A stretch of DNA of 27,000 nt. It comes from Takakia lepidozioides. Taxonomy: Eukaryota > Streptophyta > Takakiopsida > Takakiales > Takakiaceae. Location: the NCBI GenBank assembly GCA_030704615.1, contig JAKLZA010000011.1:1-27000 (forward strand), read 5' to 3'. Position numbers and translations under genes: made by a program. A model generated the notes under the pieces. It was not told where the DNA came from and did no database searches. It saw only the letters and a list, made by a program, of their open reading frames with translations. How positions within the stretch are numbered: the first letter of the stretch is position 1; the number at the start of each line of letters is the position of its first letter. Below are positions 10,135-20,800 of this stretch, one piece after another.

Positions 10135-10890
10135 AGGTAATTCGAAGCGCTGCACGATGGAATTCCGGCGCCGGATTTCCATCCTGCAGGTAATTCGGAG
10201 CGCAGCAGGATGGATATCCGGCGCCGAATTTCCATCCGCGGAGGAAGGCCGGCGCTGGAAATTTCCCTCACGCAGGTAATTCGGAAGCGCGCGGATGGAA
10301 ATCCGGCGCCGAATTTCCATCCGCGGAGTTAGGGCGGCTCCGGAAATTTCCCTCACGCAGGTAATTCGGAAGCGCGCGGATGGAAATCCGGCGCCGAATT
10401 TCCATCCGCGCAGGTAGGGCGTGCGCCAAATTTCCCTCAAGCAGGTAATTCGGAAGCGCGCGGATGGAAATCCAGCGCCGAATTTCCATCCGCGCAGGTA
10501 GGCGGTGCGCCAAATTTCCCTCAAGCAGGTAATTCGGAAGCGCGCGAGAAATCCGGCGCCGAATTTCCATCCGCGGAGTTAGGGCGGCTCCGGAAATTTC
10601 CCTCACGCAAGTAATTCGGAAGCGCGCGGATGGAAATCCGGCGCCGAATTTCCATCCGTGCAGGTAGGGCGGTGCGCCAAATTTCCCTCAAGCAGGTAAT
10701 TCGGAAGCGCGCGGATGGAAATCCGGCGCCGAATTTTCCATCCGCGGAGTTAGGGCGGCTCCGGAAATTTCCCTCAAGCAGGTAATTCGAAGCGCGCGGA
10801 TGGAAATCCGGCGCCGAATTTCCATCCGCGCAGGTAGGGCGGTGCGCCAAATTTCCCTCAAGCAGATAATTCGGCGCCGAATTTCCCTCC
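10135..10890. repeat. Tandem array of ~84-bp units with palindromic GGCGCC core
   Basis: The word GGAAGCGCGCGG or a close variant recurs near 10284, 10368, 10452, 10536, 10618, 10702 and 10788, a period of 82-86 bp. Each unit carries GGAAATCCGGCGCCGAATTT and its mirrored flank CCATCCGCG. Two sub-types differ in the spacer: one has CGGAGTTAGGGCGGCTCCGG, the other GCAGGTAGGGCGGTGCGCC. The long open frames through this region on the minus strand are a consequence of the periodicity, not genes. Confidence 0.85.
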
Positions 10891-11515
10891 TGCAGGTAAT
10901 TCGAATCCCGGATGAATGTAAATTCGGTGCCGAATTTCCATCCTGCAGGTAATTCGAATACCGGATGAATGGAAATTCGGCGCCGAATTTCCGCAAGCAC
11001 GTCAGCCGAATCCCGCATAAATGAAATTCGGCGCCGAATTTCCATCCAGCAGGTAAGTGGGATCGGTGCGTATGGATATTCGGCGCCGAATTTCCATTCG
11101 CCATGTATTTCTGAGTGTGGAATTACCTTCGTGCAGGTAATTCACAGATGAGAATTACCTTCGTGCAGGTAATTCTGGACGCGGAATTCACATCGACTGG
11201 AATTACCTGCATCGAAGGTAATTCTCATCTGGGAATTACCTGCACGAAGGTAATTCCACACTCAAATACATGGCGAATGGAAATTCGGCGCCGAATATCC
11301 ATACGGCACCGATCCCACTTACCTGCTGGATGGAAATTCGGCGCCGAATTTCCATTTATCGGGATTCGGCTGACGTGCTTGCTGGAAATTCGGCGCCGAA
11401 TGTCCATCCATCCGAGATTCCACTTACCTGCTGGATGGAAATTCGGCGCCGAATCTCCATCCATCCGGGATTCCACTTACCTGCTGGATGGAAATTCGGC
11501 GCCGAATTTCCATCC
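10890..11515. repeat. Large imperfect palindrome, arms ~300 bp, centre near 11188
   Basis: The left arm contains, in order, AAGCACGTCAGCCGAATCCC, CATCCAGCAGGTAAGTGGGA, TTCGCCATGTATTT and GAATTACCTTCGTGCAGGTA. The right arm contains the reverse complements of the same blocks in reverse order, from about 11200 to 11420. Matching continues more loosely to about 11515. The inner ~50 bp hold repeated AATTACCT...AGGTAATT words. Copies of the 22-bp GGCGCC palindrome are spaced inside both arms. Confidence 0.8.
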
Positions 11516-11516
11516 G

Positions 11517-12180
11517 GGGGATGGTCTCTGTCGGAGAGGTGCCGCCTCTTTGCCGCTCTGTTGGATATTCGGTGCCGAATTTCCGTCCCGGGGTTTGAAA
11601 TATAACGGCCAGGTGCCGACCTCTCCCTTCTCCCCAACTGCATTGGAACGCCCCGAATTGAAATTCGGCGCCGTTTTCCCATCTGTGGAAGTTTTTTATG
11701 TCGGCCAGTTTTTCGGTCTGACCCCCCGACAAGACTTCCTTTGGGGGGGCCCGGATGGAAATTCGGCGCCGAATCTCCGTCCAGGGGATGTTCTCTGTCG
11801 CACACTCGCCGGCCTCTGCGCCCGAGGCGACTTCATCCGGGCGTCCCTGTTCGATATTCGGTGCCGAATTTCCGTCCGGGGGTTGAAATGTGACGGCCAA
11901 GTGCAGGCCACTCCCCCTCCCCGACTGCATCCGAACCGCCCCGGATGGAAATTCGGCGCCGTTTTTCCATCTGGGGATGTTTTTATGCCGTCCAGTTTTC
12001 GGCCTGACCCCCCGACACGACTCCCTTTGGGGGGCCCGGATGGAAATTCGGCGCCGAATCTCCATCCAGGGGATGTTCTCTGTCGCACACACTCCGGCCT
12101 CTGCGCCCGAGCGACTTCATCCGGGCTTCCTCTGTTGGCGTGCGGGTGCCGAATTTCCATTCGGGGGTAGTAATGTGGGC
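11517..12180. repeat. Direct repeat of ~267-285-bp units containing GGCGCC palindromes
   Basis: The sequence GGGGATGKTCTCTGTCG starts at about 11517, 11784 and 12069. Between copies the same order recurs: CGGTGCCGAATTTCC, an ACGGCCA word, ATTCGGCGCCGTTTT, a CCCCCCGACA word and GGCCCGGATGGAAATTCGG. About 2.4 units are present with diverged copies. Confidence 0.75.
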
Positions 12181-12462
12181 ACGGTGCCGGCTTCTCCCCT
12201 TCAGCCGTCATCATCCGGACGGCCCCCCACTTTCTGACTGCATACCGTTGGCAGTTATTGCGCAAAGACCAGGGGCCGCAGTCCGGAGACAAGGTTCATT
12301 AACACTCTGACTGTGGATTTTTGAGATAGTTGGCTCCCTGGATTTGGATCAGTCTTCGTCGCTCGGACAAATCGGCATCGCATTCATTCCCATCGCTGCA
12401 CCCCCCTTCTACCAGGGAGCTTCCCCGCACGCCATCCTGGCAGTCTTGTGTGCACATCTCCC
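12181..12462. other. 5' flank of the MULE transposase gene
   Basis: Contains the end of the GGCGCC-type array and about 220 bp of unique-looking sequence. No TATA box was convincing. The sequence could hold the transposase promoter and leader. Confidence 0.35.
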
Positions 12463-15400
12463 ATGGCGGAAAACCCGAGCGCTACAGTGTACTGCCCTCC
12501 TCACGAGCATAGAGCTTCATTTCCGTGCAGAGGGGACACCTGCCGGGTGATGGAGAAATATCTGTGCGTTCGATATCACCTGAAACCGGGGTCGGTTTTT
12601 TTGGAGGAGGAAAGGAAGGACTCAAACGGCCTTGTTGTCGAGAGTATGGTTGTGCTCCACGATGATTTCGGCGATGGCAGGGAATGGCGAGTTCCACCAT
12701 CGGACAGCGTCATATACAGGGCTGTTGGGGACTTCATTTGCCCGCCAAATGCACCGTCTATCCTGGCGCCTTCCACGAAACAATCCGCGAATCGGAGAGT
12801 GGGTACCTCAAAGAGAGAAGTCCGCAACGAAGTAAATCCAGAGCCGAACCCATCCATGAAGACGACCGAGAACCGGGTTGTTCACAACCTGTCCGACTCA
12901 GACGAGGTCATGGAAGTTCCGAGGTCGTCCTGGAGATCAGGCAAGTCCTCAATGGACGTTAGTGGAGGAGGGAGTCATATTCCCAGCACGAGCACCGCAG
13001 TTCGATCTATTCTAGAAATTCTGCGAGGGCTTCACCTGGAGGGACACCGGTCGGAGCTGGCCGGGCTGGACTACAGCAAGTTCGCAATTAAATCGGTTAC
13101 ATGCCTTCCCGCCGACGTCGACGGTAATATCTTCTTTGAGTTCCCTCCTCGGGCGGACTACTCGAGGGCGTCCGGAATGTTGACAGATATGGATAGAAAA
13201 CATGACGGTCATCCTTGGTGCGTTACCAAAACCACCAGCATGAAGATGCTTGATGGTGTGCGGGTGCGCTACGTTGTTTGTGCGGGCGCGTTGCGGTGTT
13301 TCTCCCCAACTTGCTTCCACTTTAAATCCAGAGGTCACAGGAACGAGACCGATTGGACAGGCACAGCTCATCAACCATTTCGAGCTCAGGAGAAGGTTCC
13401 GAACTCCACATTTAAGTGTGCGCATTGCAAAGAACCACCACACTGCATGTCTGTTTGTAATGCCAAGCAGTTCTATGTGTTGCACCGTTTCCCTGACCTC
13501 ACCCGAGCTTGCATACACGTTGGTTCCCATTGTCACAAATTGGCGAGGGGGAACTCGCGGGAGGCTGCCCACGAAGCAGAGCAGCTCGTTCAGGAGGAGG
13601 TTAAGTTGAGACCGGGTGCCAAACCCAAACAGATACAGCTCCAAGCCGCCCATAAGATGGCATTGGCCAGAATTATGTCGGAAGACGGCTCCGATAGAGT
13701 TCCTCTCGACGAGAAGGAAATGGAGGCATTGCTGGAGTCGGTGTCCCACGTATGTTCACCGAATGTCCGAAACCACATTGTCTCATGCAAACAGAAAATT
13801 GGGCGTGCCTCGGATATGCACTCCATTCTGGAGGTGAAGCGACGATGTGGATATGACTACATTCATGGAAGTAGGTTTCCAGGACAAGGGACTGAGGCAG
13901 ATCGTTGTTTCGTATTCAAAATGTCCACGTGTGGACCTGGCAGGGGCGTTGAACTGGTCGACAGGATGACGAGTGGGAACTTGTCAAACAGTTGGTCATG
14001 TTCGACCATATCAAGCGAATTACAAATCACCAGTGGGTGACAATGGGTGCACATGTCTACGACACCCACTGCAGGATGCTAATGACAATTGCTATTTGTG
14101 AGATGAAAGGAGAGGACACACAATCGGAGATGCTTCTTTGGCAGGGAATAAACGAACAGATGGCCAAGGCGGGATTGCCCCCTCCCAATTTCCGTGGTTT
14201 CATGGCGGACAACGCACAAGCAAATTGGGCTGCCATCCGAAGGGTGTACGGGCAAGACCCCAATGTTCCCATGGAAGGCAAGGAGAGATCTTGTGGGTTC
14301 CATTTTCTGCAGAGCCTTTCGCAGTACACAACCAGGCTCGTGGCGCCAGATTTCAGAGAGGAGCACCGTTCCATGTGCCTTGCGTGGAAGCGCGCTCCCA
14401 CCTTGGATGATGCAGAGACACAGTTTGCATGCATACGGGCTTGGTGGACATCGTCAGGTGCTGTAAGGAAATCAGACGAAGGAGCAATGGTCAGTTGGCT
14501 AGCATGGTGGCATTATCGTTTCCTCCAGTTCGGCGACTATATGCGGGAGGTGAGTTGCACAAATTCGCGTCCCGTTGGATATTATTCTTGGCCATATTTG
14601 TAACTTGCTTGTAACCTCAACATGTGCTTGTGCAGGAAATGTGTCTCGACTCCGACACCGACATGCCCACGACAAACATGGCCAAATCAGTGCACTCTTC
14701 CTGGCGTGCCTCCTCTGCGGCGCATCTGGTGGACATCCTCACTGCCACAACGGAGGACATTGTGAGGTCAATTATGCAGCAATGCAGGTACAACGAGTTC
14801 TTGAAAGGGAAACAGTGGGGCTTGGGGCCGGACAGGCAGGAAATGCTGATGCGGACTACCTCCAGATCGAAGAATCCTCGGAAGTGGGCGGCGGCCTTGC
14901 GAGAGGGCCTTCGGGACACGCCATTGCTGCGAAGAGGCCAACATTTGGAAGGAGATGTTCATACCCGTCCCGTGAGACGAAGACTTGACGAGGCACCTGA
15001 CGGAGAAGAGGATTCATGGCGAGCTGACAAGAATATTCGCACGCTCCCTCGTGGTCCGGTGATGTTGTCCGAGGAGGTCTCGTCGAGCACCGGAAGTCCT
15101 GCACGTTCAAGATCGCCATCTCCTTTGAGCACAGGGCGCGTGCCCCGGCAACATAACGAGCCATCTGTAGTAAAGCAATACAACATTCCCATTGTGGAGA
15201 CAAGAGTGTCGGAGTCACAGTGGAGAATTGCGAGGACATTGCCGGCATTTCGAGGGAAGTGTTGCGCCATCCGGGTGGATACGAGAGCACGCTGTGGTGA
15301 GATGATTCGGAGGAACCCACACGGTGCTGTACCTGCACCTTGTTTTAGCGGCAGATTTTTGACTCCCACATTTGCTCACGCCACAACGCAGACATTTTGG

Positions 15401-16054
15401 TTCTGTAGGCACGACATAATGACCTGTGTATTTGGCAAGCCCAAGTACGGGATTCAGGGAATGCCGGAGCCTCCGGGCGTCTGGCCTGTTGCACCGGGTT
15501 GCAGCCTCTCTCAGAATGAGGCGGATGCTCTATCTGCAGCAGGATTTCGAATGGTGCAACGCACAGACATCCCGGCCCACGCATTTCCGGTTCCTCAGAC
15601 CCAGCCATTGCAGACTGTTCGGTCCAGTAGAGACGGATTGGACAATTCTGCACATCCCACAATGCGATTCGGAAGAGTGAAGAGACGACACCCTCCCAAC
15701 AAGTTGAATGAGACTCGGATTGCCAATGCTCTTGGGATGGCTTGCACTATTCAGAGCTCCGTGGACGTACCCCCACCCGGCCTTGGGCGTGTGTATCGGA
15801 TGGCAACGGCCGGCTCGGCTGTACGCGACGATGTATACACAATTACGATTGGAGTGGAGCCGACTTGCAACTGTACGGACTTCTCGTTGATGGAAGCAAA
15901 GAAGGGTTCGAAGTATTATCCGTGCAAGCATCTATATTACATTTACCTGAAGAGGTTGAGGATGAACGTGACTATTGATGACTTTATTCATGCACCGGCG
16001 TTGAGCGTGAACGAGCTGCACAAACTCCTCCTTAGGGATTCCAGAAATCATTGA
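12463..16054 (+). mobile_element. MULE-type DNA transposase gene with WRKY-GCM1-like zinc cluster and SWIM finger
   Basis: The start is the ATG at 12463 (MAENPSATVY; good context CCCATGG). Residues ~252-360 form a Cys/His cluster (YVVCAGALRC, KCAHCKEPPHC, CIHVGSHCHKL) of the WRKY-GCM1 superfamily, often found in Mutator-like transposases. A DDE-type core follows. The likely first Asp is in HVYDTHCRML (14061) and the second in GFMADNAQANW (14208), with the C-x-x-H pair in SCGFHFLQ (14292). The third residue, expected Glu, aligns with Lys in TTNMAKSVHSSW (14684-14686). An intron (14550-14635, donor GTGAGT, acceptor TGCAG) lies just before it. Exon 2 has a second Cys group (CCAIRVDTRARC, FCRHDIMTC) and ends with a SWIM finger, CNC (15866) and CKH (15923). 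A one-base frame loss near 13967 separates VELVDRM from WELVKQLVMFDHIKR. No clear terminal inverted repeats or target duplication were found. The product would bind element ends and cut DNA; this copy looks inactive. Confidence 0.82.
14550..14635 (+). other. Intron of the MULE transposase gene
   Basis: Donor GTGAGT follows TATATGCGGGAG, and acceptor TTGTGCAG precedes GAAATGTGTCTC. Removing 86 bases joins the two open frames in phase 0, directly upstream of the position of the third catalytic residue. Confidence 0.8.
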
Positions 16055-16214
16055 TGGGGCAAACGGAATCCTCCATATGGATATTTTCAAATGCATTTTG
16101 CTGTATCAGACTTTTTTTTTGCAGTGTAATGAAATGCACCCCAAAACTCCTGGAATGAGGCAATATTCCATTCAAACTGAGATCCAACAGAAGCAGTTGT
16201 GGGGCCATTTCTGG
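16055..16214. other. 3' flank of the MULE gene
   Basis: No coding signal is seen. A run of T at about 16112-16120 and a TTGCAGTG word are present. The GGCGCC array begins immediately afterwards. Confidence 0.4.
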
Positions 16215-16440
16215 AAAAATGGCGCCGAATTTCTCTTTTTGGGGCCGAAAACTCGCTAAGTCCCAACATGCACTGGTACCTGTGTTTGGGAAAATGGCGC
16301 CGAATTTCTCTTTTTGGGGCCGAAAACTGGCTAAGTCCCAACATGCACTGGTACCGTGTCTGCAAAAATGGCGCCGAATTTCTCTTTTTTGGGCCGAAAA
16401 CTGGCTAAGTCCGAACATGCACTGGAAAAATGGCGCCGAA
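16215..16440. repeat. Tandem array of ~75-bp units (GGCGCCGAATTTC / GGCTAAGTCC)
   Basis: GGCGCC starts at 16221, 16296, 16370 and 16432, so units are 75, 74 and 62 bp. Each full unit reads AAAATGGCGCCGAATTTCTC, a GGGGCCGAAAACTGG word, CTAAGTCCCAACATGCACTG and a variable link. Both words GGCGCCGAATTTC and GGCTAAGTCC occur in the array at 5741-6640. Confidence 0.85.
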
Positions 16441-16454
16441 TTACCTGTCATGAG

Positions 16455-16580
16455 GGGACCTATAGCCGCGGAATTCGGCACCATTTTTCGCCAGACAGAC
16501 CTATTGCCGCGAAATACGTCGCCGTTTTTTCAGGTTACGGACCCTATTACCGCGAAATTCGGCGCCATATTTGCACATGT
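16455..16580. repeat. Three ~44-bp units (ACCTATTGCCGCGAAAT...GGCGCC-like)
   Basis: CCTATAGCCGCGGAATTCGG, CCTATTGCCGCGAAATACGT and CCTATTACCGCGAAATTCGG follow one another about 40-45 bp apart. Each is followed by a GCGCC-like word and a T-run. They look like half units of the neighbouring array in inverted orientation. Confidence 0.6.
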
Positions 16581-16769
16581 CGCTGGGAATTGGCATGAGC
16601 GGAAGACGAAATTTCATGAGCACAACTGTCAAAAGTGCAATTTTCCCTTCAAGGGGCCGAATAATATATTTGTTTTTCCTGACACATTGCATTAAATTAT
16701 TGTTTTTTTATTGTTTTTTATTTTCGAAATTTGTACTTCTGCTCATGAAAACCGATTGTGTTACTACTC

Positions 16770-16807
16770 TGCTCATGCCGCTCATGCCGCTCATGCTCAT
16801 GAAATAG
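16770..16807. repeat. CATGAGCGG-type minisatellite, right copy (inverted relative to 3106-3165)
   Basis: CTCATGCCGCTCATGCCGCT followed by CATGCTCATGAAATAGC is the reverse complement of the motif at 3106-3165 (GCTATTTCATGAGC...). Both sites are followed by a CCAACTCCGC word on the outer side. Confidence 0.6.
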
Positions 16808-16867
16808 CAAACCTCCAACTCCGCTGCCACTATGCTAGTTGGTTGCACTACAGTAGGGGGGGGTGCT

Positions 16868-16935
16868 ATTCTGTGAGCCCGGAGGCGTGAGCCTGTGAGC
16901 CCAGGAAACCGTGAGCCCAGCACAGGCTCACGCCA
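16868..16935. repeat. GTGAGCCC minisatellite
   Basis: GTGAGCC occurs four times in about 50 bases after GCTATTC, and is closed by the inverted word GGCTCACGCC. It resembles the TGAGC minisatellite 70 bp to the left in general design (GCTATT followed by repeated TGAGC). Confidence 0.55.
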
Positions 16936-17544
16936 CGTCAGCATACATACAGGGCCTATTTCCGCAGGTTGATCAGCCATTTCCCGGGAATGCAGAGTGG
17001 ATATGTTACATCCATTGTATCCATTGCATCCATGCAGACGTTATCAACATACCAAGCCCTCACAAGTTTATGTGGGTACGTCGTGAGGAGGTGCACACTG
17101 ACATGATCTAAAGCGGAACCCTGCGAAATCTTTTCTTACTCACCACCCTTGCGAACATGCCAGGTATGTGCGGGAGCATCATGGATGCTCATTAGATTTG
17201 AGAATGCCTCACAGCTCTTTGATGAGGTGGACTTCACCATGATGGATTCACCAACCATTCTTCTAGCAGGAATGGTTTGGAGACCAACGAGCAACTGATG
17301 CGAGAATGCTCTACACGAACCAAAGTCGTTTGTTTGTATTTGCAATGCACTCAAGTCTGTGAGGTCCAGAGAACACTAAATAGATTGAAGGAACAATCCG
17401 GGCAGTCCATGCAACCCCCATCTCCAACAATAGTTTGTTCCCATTAATGTGCATTCCACGCACACATTGCAAACAGGACAACAAGGACACACAACCATCC
17501 TATTTCAAATTTGGCCCCGAATAAAACGAAAAGAAAACTTCATA
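16936..17544. other. Intergenic stretch downstream of gene B
   Basis: No gene recognised. A short ATCCATTG triplication lies at about 17009-17034. The part close to 17544 should include the 3' untranslated region of gene B, which reads leftwards. Confidence 0.4.
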
Positions 17545-17852
17545 TCAAGTGTCACAGTCATCAGAATCAGTCTCGACCTCCTGTGCTATGTCATCCACAA
17601 AGATTCTGGCCCCAACACCACGTCTTCTACCACGGCCGTGGATGGGTGGACTCCGAGTGCCATGAATGGTCATGCTTGTTGCGAGTGCCTCCGCATAGAC
17701 AGGTAGCACGCAAGACCGAGGAGGACTGGAAAGAAGTCCAAACAGGTGTGATAGCCCTGGAGGGCAAGTGGAAGCACACGGACTCCTGCACATGTCGACA
17801 AAAATCCATTCAGAACACAATATGCAATACAGAAGTCCAACGAAGAGGATGT
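17545..17852 (-). CDS. Gene B exon B10: C-terminus
   Basis: From acceptor ATGGCAG. EWIFVDMCRSPC corresponds to KWICSYCRMPS in gene A and SCVLPVYAEALATSM to EYILPTYAARLASVS. An Arg/Gly patch (HGRGRRRGVGARI) and an acidic end (VETDSDDCDT) precede the stop at 17545. The exon start is chosen for phase and could lie further right. Confidence 0.55.
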
Positions 17853-20800
17853 CTGCCATGTGAACTTTGCCTCAAGAAGAGTGATTCTCGATATTGAAAC
17901 AACAATGCAAGCATGCACAGGTTGAACTTACTCACAGGCAAAGTCGGAGTCCAGCTCCTTGTCGGAAGTCTCCTCTGTATCAATATCAGCGGGACGGGGC
18001 TTCGGAAGGACTTGAGAAGTGTGTCCACCCAAACCCATAGGAGGTTGTTGTAAATCTCAGCATCCCCTTCAATCCCAAAGAGATGTCGGGCACTGGCCTT
18101 GCAAGCGTGGTACGAAGCACCTGCAGTGGAATAGAATGAAGGAAGCAGACATTGAAGACACATATGGAACGGTGGGAAGTACTGAAAGTGCAAGCTCAAT
18201 CAAACCTCATGAAATCCGAATGTTGAAGAGACGAACCTGTGCCCATTGACAAATCCAGAACTCTGGCGTCTGTGTAGGTGCAGCACTCCACAATCGTTTG
18301 AATGAAAGCCGGGCTCCTCTCCCTCGCCCCTCTCCAAGGAACCCCATTCCCCCTTCGCAAGCAGACGTTGCTGTCGACGTAGTTGTGGTGCATGTCATCC
18401 GTTGGAGGATCTGTCCTGTCGTCTATGAACTTGCCCCCATGAGTGATGGCGAACTCCGAAATGCCGGCCGGAGTCGTTGGTGGATGCACTCGGACGAGAC
18501 AAACAGCTTCAAACAAATGAGTCTGCGAACAACACATTCAGAAGGAACTAAGAAGCTTAAAAAATCAGGCCCCTACATATGAGATCGAGCGACCTATACA
18601 ACTCCATCCGAGAACCACCAAGAAGAGGAAGAAGAAGGTAAATTTACCATCTCTCCCGGACGATCCCCCTTCGTAAGGTACATGCTGTTCACACAATTCC
18701 ATGTCTTCAGGACTCTCATGCCCGAGGCTTTCAAATAGCTGGCAAGTGCACGGCGACAGCGAACGTCGGCGGACTGTATGAGCACCAAAACACCTGCATC
18801 GGACAGGAAAAAATTGCAAAAGGAGAAAACCCACCGCCAGTAGCGCTCATCAAAAGCATTCCAACCCGGACAAGCACCCGATGGAGGGACATCCGGGACT
18901 GCCAACCCATCAGGGATGTCCAAGATTATGAGTTCGGCTGCATATTGCTTCTCCTTCCCGTTCACCCAGGATTTGGTCATTTTAGCCTGCAAACAAAATT
19001 ACAATGGAATACTCAAGAGGATTGAAACGATCCATGCCCACTGCAGAGAAGATGCAAAAGAGAACACGCACCGTGCCTAGGAACTGTACAATCCTCTCCC
19101 ACACTGGTGATGGCTCGCCCTTGTAATCAGATTTCTTCGACTCCATCATGGCAAGGAATCCGACGTTGGCCATCTCCAACCTAGTAGGGCGAATGACCCT
19201 CGTCGGATGTTCCACTGCATGGTACGGGTCCTTGGGATCAACCACCCCCTTGTTCTTTCTCACGGATCCCCTACCATGCGGTGGAGTCTGCTGGACATGC
19301 ACCACTGGGCCAATATCTGCAACACTTCCCTGCCCTTGTGCCACCTTCCCTCTACCCCTTCCTTTCCCCACAACACCAGCAACATCTTTCCCCTTTGCCT
19401 TTCTACCTCTACCCGGGGTATCCTGAGCGGGAGGCTCCTTCTCTGCAAGAGTCCTCAAATTTCGCTCATGAATGTCGAGGTCGGCTGCTGCGGCAGTGGC
19501 TACAATTCACTCATTCTCTCTCCTCAAAGACACCTCCGGAGCTGGGGTCTCAGAAGGAGGGCAATCCAAATACCAACCACAAGAAGATAGATGGTATGGG
19601 CCCCAGTCATGCAAGATCCCAGTAGTAAACATAGTCTGATTTCCAGCAGGGACAAGCCAGAGGTCCACGAAATCTGGATGTTTGTCCAAACAATTCTCTT
19701 CCATGAGAACAAACTTTATGTACCTGCAGGAACAAAGACAGCCTCATTATGCAATGCAATTATTGTCTCTCAGTTTTTCCATCACATTCCCCTTAAACTG
19801 TATGCGTCACAGTACATTGCAACCACAGGACACCAAGTAAACTGAACTGCCCAGGGAGTGCACCTGTAAAGGCATCGTTTCCAGGCTTCCTCTCCTTTTT
19901 CTTGCTGGTCAAGGTCATGTGTTCGACTGATGCCACCCTCCTTGCTGAACTCTCTAAAGAAACAAGAGTGCCACACTGTGGCTCTCCATTTCCTCATGTA
20001 TGCTTCGAAGGAGACCTTCGGTGCTGTCATAGTGATGCCATAGTCAGCCAGCTGAGTATGCAGAACCGACCGTGCCCTTTCTTCCAACTGCAAAACAATT
20101 CAAATGCAAGAATGAACCCAAAAAAAATCACTGCGAATGTGAGAGGCAATGGAAAGAGAAGGACAGGAAAAGAGAAAAGAAAGTGACACAGGAAAGGACA
20201 ACACACCTGGCTCCAGTAAGTGGCCTTGTGAAGCCATGTGTCCAGCACATTGTCACTGACTGGAATGACACGCTGGGTCTTCTTCTCTTTCTCCGGCCTG
20301 GGGAACATGTGTGTATCCCTAACTGTGGGATCGGAGTTCCATATCTGTAGCCACTTCACCTTCTGTTCTGAAGACACAACGGCGGTAGACAACCTGTGTA
20401 ACTTCTCCTGGGCCATCTCTGGCTTGCCTGGCTTGTTATAATGGTTTTTTATCTCCAAGAGAAACTGCGCTCCGAATGATGGGTCGGCAATTCTCAACTG
20501 CTTCACAAAAGCACTCATTATAGTCCTTCTTGTAGCGGTCATCTCTTTTTGGATGTGAGTCTCAACCCCCTTTGCTGTCCTTCTCTCCTCAGGGGTTGAC
20601 CTGTAGTATTCCAGTTTGCCACGCTCCCCTGCATCTGCAATGTCTTGCTGCAAGGGAATGCACGAGAGTTGCATGAACCGAAGGGCAAGGGAAACAAACA
20701 GAAACAAACATGTGGAAGCAGGACTATGGAAGGGCAGATGAAGGAAGATGTATCTCACCGTGTACATGTACTCCATGAAAGCCTCGCGTGTCAACGAGTA

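Noticed and set aside
10045-12292. Long open frames through the GGCGCC arrays on both strands
   Set aside because: They follow repeat periodicity (84 bp is a multiple of three) and give repetitive peptides with no domain; both strands are open at once.
3106-16807. Proper terminal inverted repeats of a 13.7-kb composite transposon
   Set aside because: Identity is limited to about 30 bp of simple TGAGC repeats, and no target-site duplication is visible. Kept only as a low-scored observation.
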